NCBI RefSeq assembly: GCF_003865135.1
Contig: NZ_BHZC01000001.1
Coordinates: forward strand, 1,798,001-1,862,000
Reading direction: 5' to 3'
DNA from: Streptomyces chrestomyceticus JCM 4735
Lineage (GTDB): Bacteria; Actinomycetota; Actinomycetes; Streptomycetales; Streptomycetaceae
DNA: 64,000 bases
Part shown: positions 34,845-44,102 of the stretch, in pieces
How positions within the stretch are numbered: the first letter of the stretch is position 1
Layout of the letters: each line of letters opens with the position of its first letter
Program-made: the position numbers and the translations under genes
Notes under the pieces: model-generated
Told to the model about the DNA's origin: nothing
Seen by the model: only the letters and a program-made list of their open reading frames with translations
Databases searched by the model: none

Positions 34845-36401
34845 ATGACCGACAACGGCTGTCACACGACCGACCACGGTGGACCGTCCGGCCTGGACGA
34901 GTCGTACTGGATCGCCACCACCCCCGGCACCTCCCATCCGCCGCTCACCGAGGACACCGAGGCCGATGTCACGGTGCTCGGCGCCGGGATCGCCGGGCTC
35001 AGCACGGCCTGGGAGCTGGCCAGGCGCGGCCGCAGTGTCGTCCTGCTGGAGGCGGACCGGATCGCCGCCGGGGTCACGGGTCATACGACCGCCAAGCTCT
35101 CCGCGCTCCACACCCTGGTGTACGACCGGCTGCGCCGCACCCGCGGGCCCGAGGGCGCCCGCCACTACGCGCAGTCCCAGCAGGGCGCGGTCGAGCACGT
35201 CGCCGAGACCGCCCGGCTCCTCGGCGTCGACTGCGACCTGGAGCGCGGTCCCGCCTTCACGTACGTACGGGACCCGGCGAGCACCGGGCAACTGCGCGCC
35301 GAGGCGGCTGCCGCCGCCGCGGCCGGGCTGCCGGCCGCGTTCGTCACCGAGACCGGACTGCCGTTCCCCGTGGCGGGCGCGGTGCGGGTCGAGGAACAGG
35401 CGCAGTTCCATCCGCGCAAGTACCTGCTCGCGCTGGCGGAGGACTTCCGCTCCCGGGGCGGTGTCCTCCACGAGCGCACCCGCGCCACCGGCCTGCACGA
35501 GGGCTCGCCCTGCCGGGTGACGACGGAGACCGGCGCCACCGTGACCTCGCGGGACGTCGTGATCGCCACCCACTACCCGGTCTTCGACCGTGCCCTGCTG
35601 TTCACCCGTCTGTCGCCGCGGCGGGAGGTGGTGGTGGCCGCCCCGGTCGACGCCGGCCGTGACCCGGGCGGCATGTACATCACGCAGGAGGAGGGCAAAC
35701 GGTCCGTCCGTACCGCGCCGTACGGAGACGGGCGGCGGCTGCTCATCGTCACGGGCGAGACCTTCAAGCCGGGCACGGCCGACGCCGGCGAGAAGTACGC
35801 GGCGCTGACCGCCTGGACGCACCGGCACTTCCCCGGCACCGAGGTGGCGTACCGGTGGGCCGCCCAGGACAACGACGCCACCGACACCGTTCCGCTGATC
35901 GGCCGGTTCCACCCGGGCGCGCGGCACACCTACGTCGCCACCGGGTTCGGCGGCTGGGGCCTGAGCGGCGGCGCGGCCGCCGGCCTCCTGCTGGCCGGAC
36001 TGATCACCGGCGACCCGCCGCCGTGGGCCGGCCTGTACGACCCCCGGCGGCTGTGGAGCGCCGTACGGGAGGCACCCGCCTTCCTCAAGCACCAGGCCGA
36101 CACCGGCCGGCACTTCGTCGGCGACCGGCTGCGCTCCACGCACGCCGACTCGGCTGCGGACATCGCCCCCGGCACCGGCGCGGTCGTACGGGTGCGGGGC
36201 CGCCGTTGCGCGGTCTACCGCGACGAGGACGGAACGGCCCGCGCCATGTCGGCGCGCTGCACCCACCTGGGCTGCCTGGTCGCTTTCAACGCGACGGAGA
36301 AGGCGTGGGAGTGCCCCTGCCACGGCTCCCGCTTCGCACCGGACGGCTCGGTGCTGCAAGGCCCGGCCACCGAGGCGTTGGAGGCGCGGGACCTGGAGTA
36401 G
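34845..36401 (+). CDS. FAD-dependent oxidoreductase with C-terminal Rieske domain
   Basis: A 518-residue fusion. N-terminal DAO-type FAD domain: TVLGAGIAGLSTAWELARRG followed by VVLLEADRIAAGVTGHTTAK. C-terminal Rieske 2Fe-2S domain (about residues 440-518): ligands C472 and H474 in CTHLGC and C490 and H493 in CPCHGSRF, with C477 and C492 positioned for the usual disulfide. This architecture is widespread and may oxidise a secondary amine with electron exit through the Rieske centre. The substrate is unknown. ATG 34845 is used; the longer frame upstream is GC-rich and non-homologous. Confidence 0.9.
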   Translation: MTDNGCHTTDHGGPSGLDESYWIATTPGTSHPPLTEDTEADVTVLGAGIAGLSTAWELARRGRSVVLLEADRIAAGVTGHTTAKLSALHTLVYDRLRRTRGPEGARHYAQSQQGAVEHVAETARLLGVDCDLERGPAFTYVRDPASTGQLRAEAAAAAAAGLPAAFVTETGLPFPVAGAVRVEEQAQFHPRKYLLALAEDFRSRGGVLHERTRATGLHEGSPCRVTTETGATVTSRDVVIATHYPVFDRALLFTRLSPRREVVVAAPVDAGRDPGGMYITQEEGKRSVRTAPYGDGRRLLIVTGETFKPGTADAGEKYAALTAWTHRHFPGTEVAYRWAAQDNDATDTVPLIGRFHPGARHTYVATGFGGWGLSGGAAAGLLLAGLITGDPPPWAGLYDPRRLWSAVREAPAFLKHQADTGRHFVGDRLRSTHADSAADIAPGTGAVVRVRGRRCAVYRDEDGTARAMSARCTHLGCLVAFNATEKAWECPCHGSRFAPDGSVLQGPATEALEARDLE

Positions 36402-36647
36402 GCGGAACGGGAAGCGGACGGATCGCTGGACCGGTCAAGTCTCCCGAGGGGGCAGGCCGGTCGGTGTCGCGCCCACGGCCCCGGAAGGTCCCGCCGGCCT
36501 CCGCGTTATCTTGCTCGGGCACAGGTCCGTTTCCGAGAGCAGCCCGGCGTCACCGCTGTCCCCACAGCCATGCGTCACTTCGTCGTGGCGCCGGTGGGAA
36601 GGGCCGTCTCGTCAGCCCGGCAGGGCGTCGCAGGCAGGGAGTTGAGG

Positions 36648-37847
36648 ATGGGCGCGGAGGGCGCGCTGGACACGGCCGGACGGCTGCGGGCGATCGGCGA
36701 CGAGCTGTCCGACCGCTTCTACGAGCGGGCGGACGTGGTGCGGACGCTGGTGGTGGCACTGCTGGCCGGGCAGCACTCGCTGGTGCTCGGACCGCCCGGC
36801 ACGGCGAAGTCCGAGCTGGCCAGGGAGCTCACGGGGCGGATCGAGGGAGCGGCCTACTGGGAGATCCTGCTGTCGAAGTTCACCGCGCCGACGCGGATGT
36901 TCGGCCCCGTCGACGTGGCCGCGCTGGCGCGGGGCGAGTACCGGCAGGTGTACGACGGGCGGGCCACGACCGCGCACGTAGCGTTCATCGACGAGATCTT
37001 CAAGTGCTCCACGGCGGCGCTGAACGAGACGCTGGGCTACCTCAACGAGCGGATCTACCACCCCGAGAGCGGCGGTGAACCGATCCGCTGCCCCCTGATC
37101 GGCGCCATCACGGCGAGCAACGAGCTGCCGGCGGACGAGGACACGGCAGCGATCTACGACCGGCTGCTGGTGCGGATCGAGGTCGGATACCTGGAAGACC
37201 CCGCGAACTTCGCCGCGCTGGTACGTTCCGCCGTCAGCCGCCCCGCCGCGCCGAAGCGGACCACCGTCGAACTGGCGGCCTTGCAGCACGCCGTGACCCT
37301 GGCGGTGCCGGCCGTGGACGTGCCCGACCCGATCGTGGACGCGGTGTGCACGCTGCGGGCCGCCTTGCGCCGTAAGGAACTTGTCGCCTCCGACCGGCGC
37401 TGGCGGCAGGCGGTGGGCCTGCTCCAGGCGTCCGCGTACCTCGACGGCCGCGCGGCGGTCGCCGAGAACGACCTGTCGGTGCTGACGCACGTGCTGTGGG
37501 ACTCCCCCGCCGAACGGCCGACCGTCGAGCGGGAGGTGCTGCACCTGGTCAATCCCGACGCCAAGGAGGCGCTCGACCTGGCCGACACCATTGAGGAGCT
37601 GGAGACGCAGCTCGACGCGATGGCCGGGCAGTCCCGTGAGGCGCTGAGCGAGTGGGTCATCAAGAACGCCCACAACAAGCTCGCCAGGGCGGGCCAGCGG
37701 CTGGAGAAGCTGCGCGAGGAGGCGGCGGGCGCCGGGCGCTCCACCGCCGCGATCGACCGGGTGGCCGGCCGGCAGCGCGCCGTCCGCGCCCGCGTCCTCA
37801 CCGAGGCCCTCGGCGTGGACGCGAGCATGGTGCAGGACCGGCGCTGA
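36648..37847 (+). CDS. MoxR-family AAA+ ATPase, RavA-like
   Basis: A 399-residue ATPase with Walker A GPPGTAKSELAREL (from residue 48), Walker B VAFIDEIFKCS, and sensor I around ITASNELPADED. A long helical C-terminal extension (LADTIEELETQLDAMAGQSR onward) resembles the RavA-type partner-binding region. Such ATPases act as chaperones that remodel metal-enzyme or membrane complexes together with a VWA protein, which is encoded 12 nt downstream. ATG 36648 has GGGAG 6 nt upstream; an ATG at 36570 would add 26 unlikely residues. Confidence 0.93.
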   Translation: MGAEGALDTAGRLRAIGDELSDRFYERADVVRTLVVALLAGQHSLVLGPPGTAKSELARELTGRIEGAAYWEILLSKFTAPTRMFGPVDVAALARGEYRQVYDGRATTAHVAFIDEIFKCSTAALNETLGYLNERIYHPESGGEPIRCPLIGAITASNELPADEDTAAIYDRLLVRIEVGYLEDPANFAALVRSAVSRPAAPKRTTVELAALQHAVTLAVPAVDVPDPIVDAVCTLRAALRRKELVASDRRWRQAVGLLQASAYLDGRAAVAENDLSVLTHVLWDSPAERPTVEREVLHLVNPDAKEALDLADTIEELETQLDAMAGQSREALSEWVIKNAHNKLARAGQRLEKLREEAAGAGRSTAAIDRVAGRQRAVRARVLTEALGVDASMVQDRR

Positions 37848-37859
37848 GGGGTACGGATC

Positions 37860-39479
37860 ATGGGTGGGACACCGGGCAGGCTCGACGAGCTGGTGAGCCG
37901 GGCCGGGACGTGGCTGGGCCGGGCCGGCGCGGTCTCGGGGCAGTGCACCGCGGCCGTGGTCGCGGACCGTTTCGACCGGTTCACCTGGCACGACACCTAC
38001 GAGCAGTCGGCCGGGCTGCGCGAGCTGGCCGAGGAGCTGGGCGCGTACCACGACGGCACCGCCGACCTGCTGGCCGACGTGTTCCTGGCCTCCTACAAGG
38101 CCGGCCCGCGGCTGCGGGGGCTCGCGGAGATGGCCCCGTCCCGGCTGGTCAACCACCAGGTCGTCAGCGCGCTGGTGCAGTCACCGGAATTCGCCGAGCT
38201 GCACCGCGAGACGGCCGGCGACCCGTACGCCGCCGCCATGGCCGTACTCGCCCAGGCCGCCGCGCTGCGCCGGATGCTGGAGCACTCCCGGGACGCCCAG
38301 GCGCGGGCCGAGCGGGCCCAGCAGGCCCGGCAGGCCGCCGACAGCGCGGCAGCCGCCGTGGGCGAGGCACTTCAGCAGGCCGCCGAAGGGGCCGCCGAGG
38401 ACGGCTCCGTACCGGGCCCGGCCGCCGACGCCGTACACCAGGCGGTCGAGGCCGCGGAAGCCGCCGAGGCCGCCGGGCAGCGAGCCGCCCAGGGTGCCGC
38501 GCAGGCCCGCACGGCGGCGGCCCCCGGCCTCCGTGCCGCCGCCGGGAACGCGGTGGCGCAGGCGGCCGAGGCCGTACGGGAGGAAGCCGCGCTGATGCGG
38601 GCCTGGGGCGTCGGGGCCGGAGAACTGGAACGGCTGCCGTTCGACGAGCGCGCCCGGCTCGCCGAGCGGCTGCGCACCAGCCGCCTCGCCCAGTGGGCCG
38701 ACCTGATCGGCCGCTTCCGGCAGATGGCGAGCGGTGAGCGCGCCCGTAAGGTCGAGAACACCGCCGGGGAGCTGGTCGGCGTCACGCTCGGGGATGATCT
38801 GTCCCGCATTGTCCCCTCCGAGCTGGCCAACCTCGGCCTGCCCGCGCTGCGTGCGGTGTTCGCCGCGCGCTACGCCGCCGGGGAGCTGATGCTCTACGAC
38901 AGCCAGGGGGAGCAGACCGCCGGTCAGGGCGCGATCATCGCGTGCGTCGACACCTCGCACTCCATGTACACGGAAGGGCCGGGCGGCGGCACCCGGGAGG
39001 CGTGGGCCAAGGCGTGTGCCCTGGCACTGCTGGACCAGGCCCGCCACTCCGGGCGGGACTTCGTCGGCATCCTGTTCTCCGCCGCCGACAAGATCCGGGT
39101 GTTCCGCTTCCCGGCCGGTGAACCGCCCGGCATCGACCGGACGCTCGCGTTCGCGGAATCCTTCCTGGGCGGCGGCACCAGTTACCAGACGCCCCTGTCG
39201 GCCGCCCGCGAGCTGCTGGAGGAGGAGTTCGACGACGCCGCCCGCAAGCGCGGCGACATCGTGCTGCTCACCGACGACGAGTGCGACGTCACCGAGGAGT
39301 GGAAGCGCGGCTGGGACGACGCCAAGCGGCTGCTGGGCTTCCGGGTCTTCGGCGTGGCCATCGGCGCGCCGGGCGCCGCCGAGACCGGTTCGGTCCTGGA
39401 GGCGCTGTGCGACAACCTCCGCTCCGTCGAGGATTTCACCGATGTGCACGCCGCCGCCGATCTGTTCCGGGTGATCTGA
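37860..39479 (+). CDS. von Willebrand factor A domain protein, ViaA-like
   Basis: A 539-residue partner of the MoxR ATPase. The N-terminal 140 residues are helical. Residues about 140-250 form a very alanine-rich helix or coiled-coil region (RAERAQQARQAADSAAAAV). The C-terminal VWA domain has a MIDAS DTSHS at 364-368 and the later IVLLTDDECDVTEEW. The arrangement matches ViaA, the co-chaperone of RavA, apart from the alanine-rich insert, which I would expect to be longer here than in enteric ViaA. ATG 37860 is 12 nt after the ATPase stop. Confidence 0.9.
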   Translation: MGGTPGRLDELVSRAGTWLGRAGAVSGQCTAAVVADRFDRFTWHDTYEQSAGLRELAEELGAYHDGTADLLADVFLASYKAGPRLRGLAEMAPSRLVNHQVVSALVQSPEFAELHRETAGDPYAAAMAVLAQAAALRRMLEHSRDAQARAERAQQARQAADSAAAAVGEALQQAAEGAAEDGSVPGPAADAVHQAVEAAEAAEAAGQRAAQGAAQARTAAAPGLRAAAGNAVAQAAEAVREEAALMRAWGVGAGELERLPFDERARLAERLRTSRLAQWADLIGRFRQMASGERARKVENTAGELVGVTLGDDLSRIVPSELANLGLPALRAVFAARYAAGELMLYDSQGEQTAGQGAIIACVDTSHSMYTEGPGGGTREAWAKACALALLDQARHSGRDFVGILFSAADKIRVFRFPAGEPPGIDRTLAFAESFLGGGTSYQTPLSAARELLEEEFDDAARKRGDIVLLTDDECDVTEEWKRGWDDAKRLLGFRVFGVAIGAPGAAETGSVLEALCDNLRSVEDFTDVHAAADLFRVI

Positions 39480-39732
39480 GACCGCCGCCGCGGCGGCCGG
39501 CTCCCGGAGGCGAGGGTGAGACTGATCACCGTGCCGCCAGGCCGGGCCCGGCACCATGCGGCACTATCAGCCGTAACGCGAGCAATCAGCCATCTTGAGT
39601 GGGTGTTTCCCCCAGGTGGTGAGTACATTGGCCCCTTGCGGAGCCGGGGTGTCCTCTCCCGCCGGGGTGCACCGCCAGGTCCGTACGCCGCGCCGACGGC
39701 GGCCCGCCCGCCCACGAGAGAATGGACCTTCC

Positions 39733-40665
39733 TTGAGCACGCCCCGCCTCGTCCCGCTGTCCCCGACCACCTGGGCGTGGACGCACGACAGCACCGCCTG
39801 GGGGTACAGCAACTGCGGGCTCGTGGCGTCCGACGGCGAAGCGCTCCTGATGGACACGCAGTTCACGCTCCAGGCCACCCGCGAGCTGCTGGCCGCGATC
39901 GCCGGCGCCGTACCGGACGCGACGGTGACCACCGTGGTCAACAGCCATCAGAACGGCGACCACACCTGGGGCAACGAGCTGGTCGCGGACGCGGAGATCA
40001 TCACGTCCGAGGCGTCCGCGGCGCACCTGTGCCAGGAGATGACCCCGGACATGCTGGCGGCCCTCAGCCGCAGCGAGCCGACCACCGCGGTCGCCGCCTA
40101 CGCCGTCGAGCACTTCGGCGTCTTCGACTTCGGCGGCATCACCGTCACCCCGCCGACCCGGACCTTCACCGGCAGCCTGGACCTCACCGTCGGCCGCACC
40201 GCGGTACGGCTGCTCGACCTGGGCCCCGGGCACAGCGCGGGCGACGTGGCGCTGCACGTGCCCGAGGACGGGGTGGTGTTCACCGGTGACGCCCTGTTCG
40301 AGGGCGGCCACATGATCGTCTGGTCCGGCTCGCTCACGTCCTGCGTCACCGCCTGCGACACGCTCCTGGCCACCGGCGCCACCACCTTCGTGCCCGGCCA
40401 CGGCCGGATCACCGACCGGGCGGGCGTCACGGCCTTCCGCGACCGGCTGTCCCGGATCATGGACACCGCCACCGCGCACGCCCGCAAGGGTATGGAGCTG
40501 ACCCAGGCGGCCCGGCTGGTCAAGAAGGAGTACGCCGGTGATCTGGCGCACCCCGAGCGCCTGTTCACCGCGGTCGCGGCGGCCTACCGGGAGGCGGGCG
40601 CGGAGCACGTCCCGTCCACCACGTTCGAGCTGGTCGAGGGGATGGCTCAGCTCGCCGCCGGATAG
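39733..40665 (+). CDS. MBL-fold metallo-hydrolase
   Basis: A 310-residue metallo-beta-lactamase-fold protein. The metal motif normally written HxHxDH is SHQNGDHTWGN here, so the second histidine is asparagine. Later ligands are in LGPGHSAGDVALHVPEDGV, FTGDALFEGG and VPGHGRI. A helical C-terminal extension (TAHARKGMELTQAARLVKKE) follows. The substrate is unknown. The start is a TTG at 39733, giving MSTPRLVPLSP; an upstream ATG at 39722 is out of frame. Its 3' end overlaps the convergent regulator gene by 19 bp. Confidence 0.87.
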   Translation: MSTPRLVPLSPTTWAWTHDSTAWGYSNCGLVASDGEALLMDTQFTLQATRELLAAIAGAVPDATVTTVVNSHQNGDHTWGNELVADAEIITSEASAAHLCQEMTPDMLAALSRSEPTTAVAAYAVEHFGVFDFGGITVTPPTRTFTGSLDLTVGRTAVRLLDLGPGHSAGDVALHVPEDGVVFTGDALFEGGHMIVWSGSLTSCVTACDTLLATGATTFVPGHGRITDRAGVTAFRDRLSRIMDTATAHARKGMELTQAARLVKKEYAGDLAHPERLFTAVAAAYREAGAEHVPSTTFELVEGMAQLAAG

Positions 40666-41447
40666 TCGCACGGCACCACCAGCATGAACCGCTGCGTACG
40701 GTCGCTGAGCGGCGCGAAGCAGCGGAAGGTGACCTCGAACTCCTCGTCCCCGTGGCCGGGCAGGTACAGCCAGCGCCGGTCGCCGTCGGGGTGGGTGACG
40801 GTCGTGAGGTCGTCGGTGAGCAGCCGGGCCGCGACCTTGTCGCGTTCCTTGATCTCGGCGACGACCTCCGCCAGCCTCCGGTTGTCCGGCTGTTCGGCGG
40901 CGGCCAGCCGGAGCTGGGACGCCATCGGCTTGGCCCAGGACTCCTCCCAGTCGATGAGCTGGAGACGGGCCTCGGGGTAGGTCAGCGCCCAGATCATGAC
41001 GTTGACGCCGTGCTTCATCCACGGCCAGTCCTGCTCGCACGCTGTGTTGTACAGGAGCACGTCCCAGGCCGCGTCGGAGAGGTACGCCGGCCAGGGCTGC
41101 ACCTGGATGAGCGCGGACGTGGACGGGTCCACGGCGCCGTCGGGGCGGTACAGGGGCGGCGGCACCTGGCCCCGCGCGTAGACGAAGAGGGTGTGCCGCT
41201 GGGCCTCGTCGAGGTCGAGGATGCGCACGATGCGCTCCAGCCATTCGGCCTTCGGCCGCTCGATCCGGCCCGACTCCAGCCGGCGGTACCAGCCCTCGGT
41301 GACCCCGGTGAGCGCCGCCGTCTCGGCCTGGGTGATGCCGCGCCGGTCCCGGTGGCCGAATGTGGCGGTGAAACCGGGGACCTGGGTGGGGTCCCGGCGG
41401 CCACGCCAGTTGCGCAGGAAGTCACCGAGCAGGTGCTTACTGGACAT
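40647..41447 (-). CDS. XRE-family regulator with MmyB-like ligand domain
   Basis: A 266-residue regulator with a helix-turn-helix in GITQAETAALTGVTEGWYRRLESGR and a C-terminal MmyB-type domain (WPAYLSDAAWDVLLYNTACEQ, VMIWALTYPEARLQLIDWEE, VTFRCFAPLSDRTQRFMLVV). It is shorter than the 28.3-kb regulator. It converges on and overlaps the MBL gene, and has the FabG-like gene upstream on the opposite strand across a 346-bp gap, so that gene or the regulator itself is the most likely target. Confidence 0.9.
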   Translation of the reverse strand: MSSKHLLGDFLRNWRGRRDPTQVPGFTATFGHRDRRGITQAETAALTGVTEGWYRRLESGRIERPKAEWLERIVRILDLDEAQRHTLFVYARGQVPPPLYRPDGAVDPSTSALIQVQPWPAYLSDAAWDVLLYNTACEQDWPWMKHGVNVMIWALTYPEARLQLIDWEESWAKPMASQLRLAAAEQPDNRRLAEVVAEIKERDKVAARLLTDDLTTVTHPDGDRRWLYLPGHGDEEFEVTFRCFAPLSDRTQRFMLVVPCDYPAAS

Positions 41448-41793
41448 TTATCGCCAAACTCCCCGCGCGATTCGGTAAAGGGATCGAAAACTTACGGCCG
41501 ACTTTAACCCGGCGTCGCTACGTACCGAACCCGCCCTTCCCCGGCCCACCCACCCCGCATATCGTCACAAAACCATCAAATCACCCCATCCCACTCTCCG
41601 GACCGGCACATCGCCTACCGGAACTCCTGGTACCGGTCACCGCAGGTGACCGGCGCCGGACGAGAACGATCAATCGGTTTGTGCCAGAGTGACTGACCGC
41701 GCGAGAGCATCCGCGCCGCGGCACCCCCGCGGCCGCGGCGCCACCGTGCCGCCGGCGGGAGCCGGGCGTCCCAGCAGCAATCGAGAGGCATCC
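41448..41793. other. divergent intergenic region between MmyB-type regulator and FabG-like gene
   Basis: 346 bp with no gene. It is less GC-rich than its surroundings around 41450-41600. The clear element is the dyad CCGGTCACC-GCA-GGTGACCGG at 41633-41653. GAGAGG at 41783-41788 is the ribosome-binding site of the FabG-like gene. Confidence 0.75.
41633..41653. promoter_or_regulatory. 9-bp-arm perfect inverted repeat upstream of FabG-like gene
   Basis: CCGGTCACC-GCA-GGTGACCGG, about 140 bp before the FabG-like start. Candidate operator or hairpin in the leader; no U-tract follows. Confidence 0.5.
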
Positions 41794-42498
41794 ATGAGCC
41801 GCAGCGTCTTCATCACCGGTGGCAACCGGGGTATCGGGCTGGCGATCGCGGAAGCCATGGCCGCCGACGGGGACAAGGTCGCCGTCACGTACCGCTCGGG
41901 CGAGCCGCCGGCCGGCGTCCTGGGCGTCCCCTGCGACATCACCGACCCGGAGCAGGTCGAGACGGCCTTCCGGCAGATCGAGGAGGCGCACGGCCCGGTC
42001 GAGGTCCTGGTGGCCAACGCCGGCATCACCCGCGACGCGCTGCTGATGCGGATGTCGGAGGACGACTTCGACGCCGTCGTGGCGACCAACCTGACGGCCG
42101 CGTACCGGGTGGCCAAGCGCGCCACCCGCGGCATGCTGCGGGCCCGCAAGGGCCGGATGGTCTTCGTCGGCTCGACCGTCGGCCTGCGCGGCGAGGCCGG
42201 CCAGGCCAACTACGCGGCGGCCAAGGCCGGACTCGTCGGTCTGGCCCGCTCCCTCGCCCGGGAACTGGGCTCGCGCAACATCACCGCCAACGTGGTCGCC
42301 CCCGGCCTCACCCGGACCGACATGGCCGCGGCGCTCCCCCAGGACCGCCTGGACGCCATGGTCGAACAGATCCCCCTGGGCAGAATGGCCCGCCCCGAGG
42401 ACATCGCCGCGGCGGTGCGCTGGCTGGCCGGTGACGAGGCGTCGTACATCACCGGGGCCGTCGTCCCGGTGGACGGCGGCGCCGGCATGGGCCACTGA
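41794..42498 (+). CDS. fabG: 3-oxoacyl-[ACP] reductase-like SDR (FabG type)
   Basis: A 234-residue short-chain dehydrogenase. NADP loop FITGGNRGIGLAIAEAM, the NAG motif in LVANAGITRD, the catalytic Ser in VFVGSTVG, YxxxK in NYAAAKAGLVG, and the end SYITGAVVPVDGGAGMGH. This ending matches the FabG that in Streptomyces is usually followed directly by fabI, but here a terminator and an unrelated lipoprotein gene follow. It may be a paralog for a specialised fatty-acid or polyketide step. ATG 41794 follows GAGAGG by 5 nt. Confidence 0.87.
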   Translation: MSRSVFITGGNRGIGLAIAEAMAADGDKVAVTYRSGEPPAGVLGVPCDITDPEQVETAFRQIEEAHGPVEVLVANAGITRDALLMRMSEDDFDAVVATNLTAAYRVAKRATRGMLRARKGRMVFVGSTVGLRGEAGQANYAAAKAGLVGLARSLARELGSRNITANVVAPGLTRTDMAAALPQDRLDAMVEQIPLGRMARPEDIAAAVRWLAGDEASYITGAVVPVDGGAGMGH

Positions 42499-42637
42499 GG
42501 CCCACGCGCGCAGCCGCACACTTTCACCACCTCCCCGCGCCCTCTCCGGCGCGGGCGGACAGACCTGTCCCCACGAGGGGCGGTGCCGTGAGTGCTTGGA
42601 CGGGGGTCAGGCGCTCAGCACCGGGGGACGGCGGGGA

Positions 42638-42672
42638 GCCTGTGAGACGCCGGTCACCGGCGTCTCACAGGC
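42638..42672. terminator. bidirectional terminator with 17-bp perfect arms
   Basis: A 35-bp perfect hairpin built on GCCTGTGAGACGCCGGT and its complement with a single central C. It lies between the convergent FabG-like and lipoprotein genes. Confidence 0.85.
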
Positions 42673-42715
42673 GCAGCACGGCCGGGCCCGACTCGGGCAC
42701 GCCGGACGGGCGGAC

Positions 42716-43318
42716 TCAGTGGCCGCCCCGGGGCTCCTCGCAGCCACCCTCCAGGTAGGCTCCGTGCGCCTCGATGTCGAGCGGCGGGCCCAGGCGGCCG
42801 GTGAGGCACGGACCGTCGGGGAGCGACAGCGTGAAGCCGAGGGAGCCGCCCGAGCGGTGGACGCCGGTGACGTCCTTCGGATAGGCGAGCCGTTCGAGCA
42901 ACGCCGCGAGGTCCCCCTCGTTCCGCAGTCCGGCCGGACCGGCCTTCCGCAGCTCCGCGGTGATGCGTTCGGCGTGCGCGGCGCCCCGGCAACGGGCGTT
43001 CGGCGTGAGCTGCGCCGTCTGCTGGTAGCCGTGGTTCTCCGCGTAGCGCGAGTTCTCGGGGCTCAGTGCGGCATTGTCCGGCGGATCACTTGCCGGAGGG
43101 CTCGGGAGACGCGTGGAGGCGTCCGTGCAGCGGGCGGCGATGTCCTGGAAGAGACGGGAGCCGGGCGGCTCCGGGCTGGTGGCGCGCTCCGAACCGGCCG
43201 CGCCCTGCTGCGAGCCGCTGACGCGTTCCGGGCCGGTGGCGCGCTCGGTGCCGCAACCGGTCAGCGTCAGCAGCGCGGCAGCGGCTGCGGCCGCTCCTGC
43301 TGCGGCCAGGCGTTTCAC
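42716..43318 (-). CDS. putative secreted lipoprotein of unknown function
   Basis: A 200-residue protein with a lipoprotein signal: positively charged start MKR, an alanine-rich hydrophobic core and the lipobox LTGC with Cys22. The mature part has five further cysteines (in AARCTD, NARCRG, GPCLTG and the terminal EGGCEEP, spaced as likely disulfides) and a Ser/Pro-rich linker near residues 25-55. No family is recognised. It would be anchored on the outer face of the membrane. Confidence 0.8.
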   Translation of the reverse strand: MKRLAAAGAAAAAAALLTLTGCGTERATGPERVSGSQQGAAGSERATSPEPPGSRLFQDIAARCTDASTRLPSPPASDPPDNAALSPENSRYAENHGYQQTAQLTPNARCRGAAHAERITAELRKAGPAGLRNEGDLAALLERLAYPKDVTGVHRSGGSLGFTLSLPDGPCLTGRLGPPLDIEAHGAYLEGGCEEPRGGH

Positions 43319-43400
43319 AGGGCACTCCGATACGGCCGGGACATGGCGGACAGGGGCACATTGTGCCCGTGAGCGCCGTAACGGTCATGAGTACGCGTAC

Positions 43401-44102
43401 TCAGACGCCGCGCTCCCGTGCCGCCGGGACGGACGCGGGGACATCCGGTGCCGCGCCCCTGGCCAGCAACAGCAAGGCGTCGACCAGGTCCTCGGCGGTC
43501 GAACCGGTGGCCAGGCGCCGCAACTGCTGTCCCGTGACCAGGGCGACCACGGTGCCCGCCAGCCGCTCGGCGTCGGCGACGCCCAGCGCCGTCAGGATGC
43601 GGGCGGCGAGCCGGTCGTACGCGGCGAAGCACTCGGCGGCCGCGGCCCGCAGCCGTTCGTCGCGGCCCGCCTGGACGTACAGTTCGAACGGCGCGATGTG
43701 CTCGCTGTCGAACTCCGTACCGCCCGCGACCTGCCCGACCAGCGCGGCGGCCTCGGGCAGTCCGATGCGGTCGAGACGGCTGTCCTCGGCCAGTTCGGTG
43801 AAGCGCCGGGTCTCCTCGGCGACGAACCGCAGCAGGCTCTCCCGCAGCAGGTCGTGCTGGGTCGCGAAGTGGTACGTCACCGACCCCGGCGAGACACCGG
43901 CCTCCTTGGCGATGCGCCGGTTGGTGACGGCGGCGACACCGTCGCGGCCGATGATGCGCAGGACGGCGCCGATGATGCAACGCCGGGTGTCCCCCGCCCG
44001 GTTCGGCGCACCGGCGGGGCCGTCCGGCTCGCGCACCGGCCCGACCTCCGTACGTCCCGGACCGGCTTCCGTACGATCCGGACCGGCCCCGCGCGCCGTC
44101 AC
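43401..44102 (-). CDS. TetR-family regulator coupled to amidase
   Basis: A 233-residue regulator. After a Gly/Pro/Arg-rich leader of about 45 residues comes the TetR helix-turn-helix (CIIGAVLRIIGRDGVAAVTN, RRIAKEAGVSPGSVTYHFAT) and a helical ligand domain. GTG 44102 overlaps the amidase stop codon as GTGA, so translation is probably coupled; a later start closer to the helix-turn-helix cannot be excluded. A perfect 20-bp palindrome just upstream of the amidase is the likely operator, giving autoregulation of the operon. Confidence 0.88.
   Translation of the reverse strand: MTARGAGPDRTEAGPGRTEVGPVREPDGPAGAPNRAGDTRRCIIGAVLRIIGRDGVAAVTNRRIAKEAGVSPGSVTYHFATQHDLLRESLLRFVAEETRRFTELAEDSRLDRIGLPEAAALVGQVAGGTEFDSEHIAPFELYVQAGRDERLRAAAAECFAAYDRLAARILTALGVADAERLAGTVVALVTGQQLRRLATGSTAEDLVDALLLLARGAAPDVPASVPAARERGV

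Noticed and set aside
36648..39479. Antiphage defence system
   Set aside because: MoxR-VWA pairs are widespread chaperones, and no effector, nuclease or phage-sensing protein is linked.
39733..40665. Beta-lactamase resistance gene
   Set aside because: No signal peptide and an atypical metal motif; it belongs to a general MBL-fold hydrolase group.
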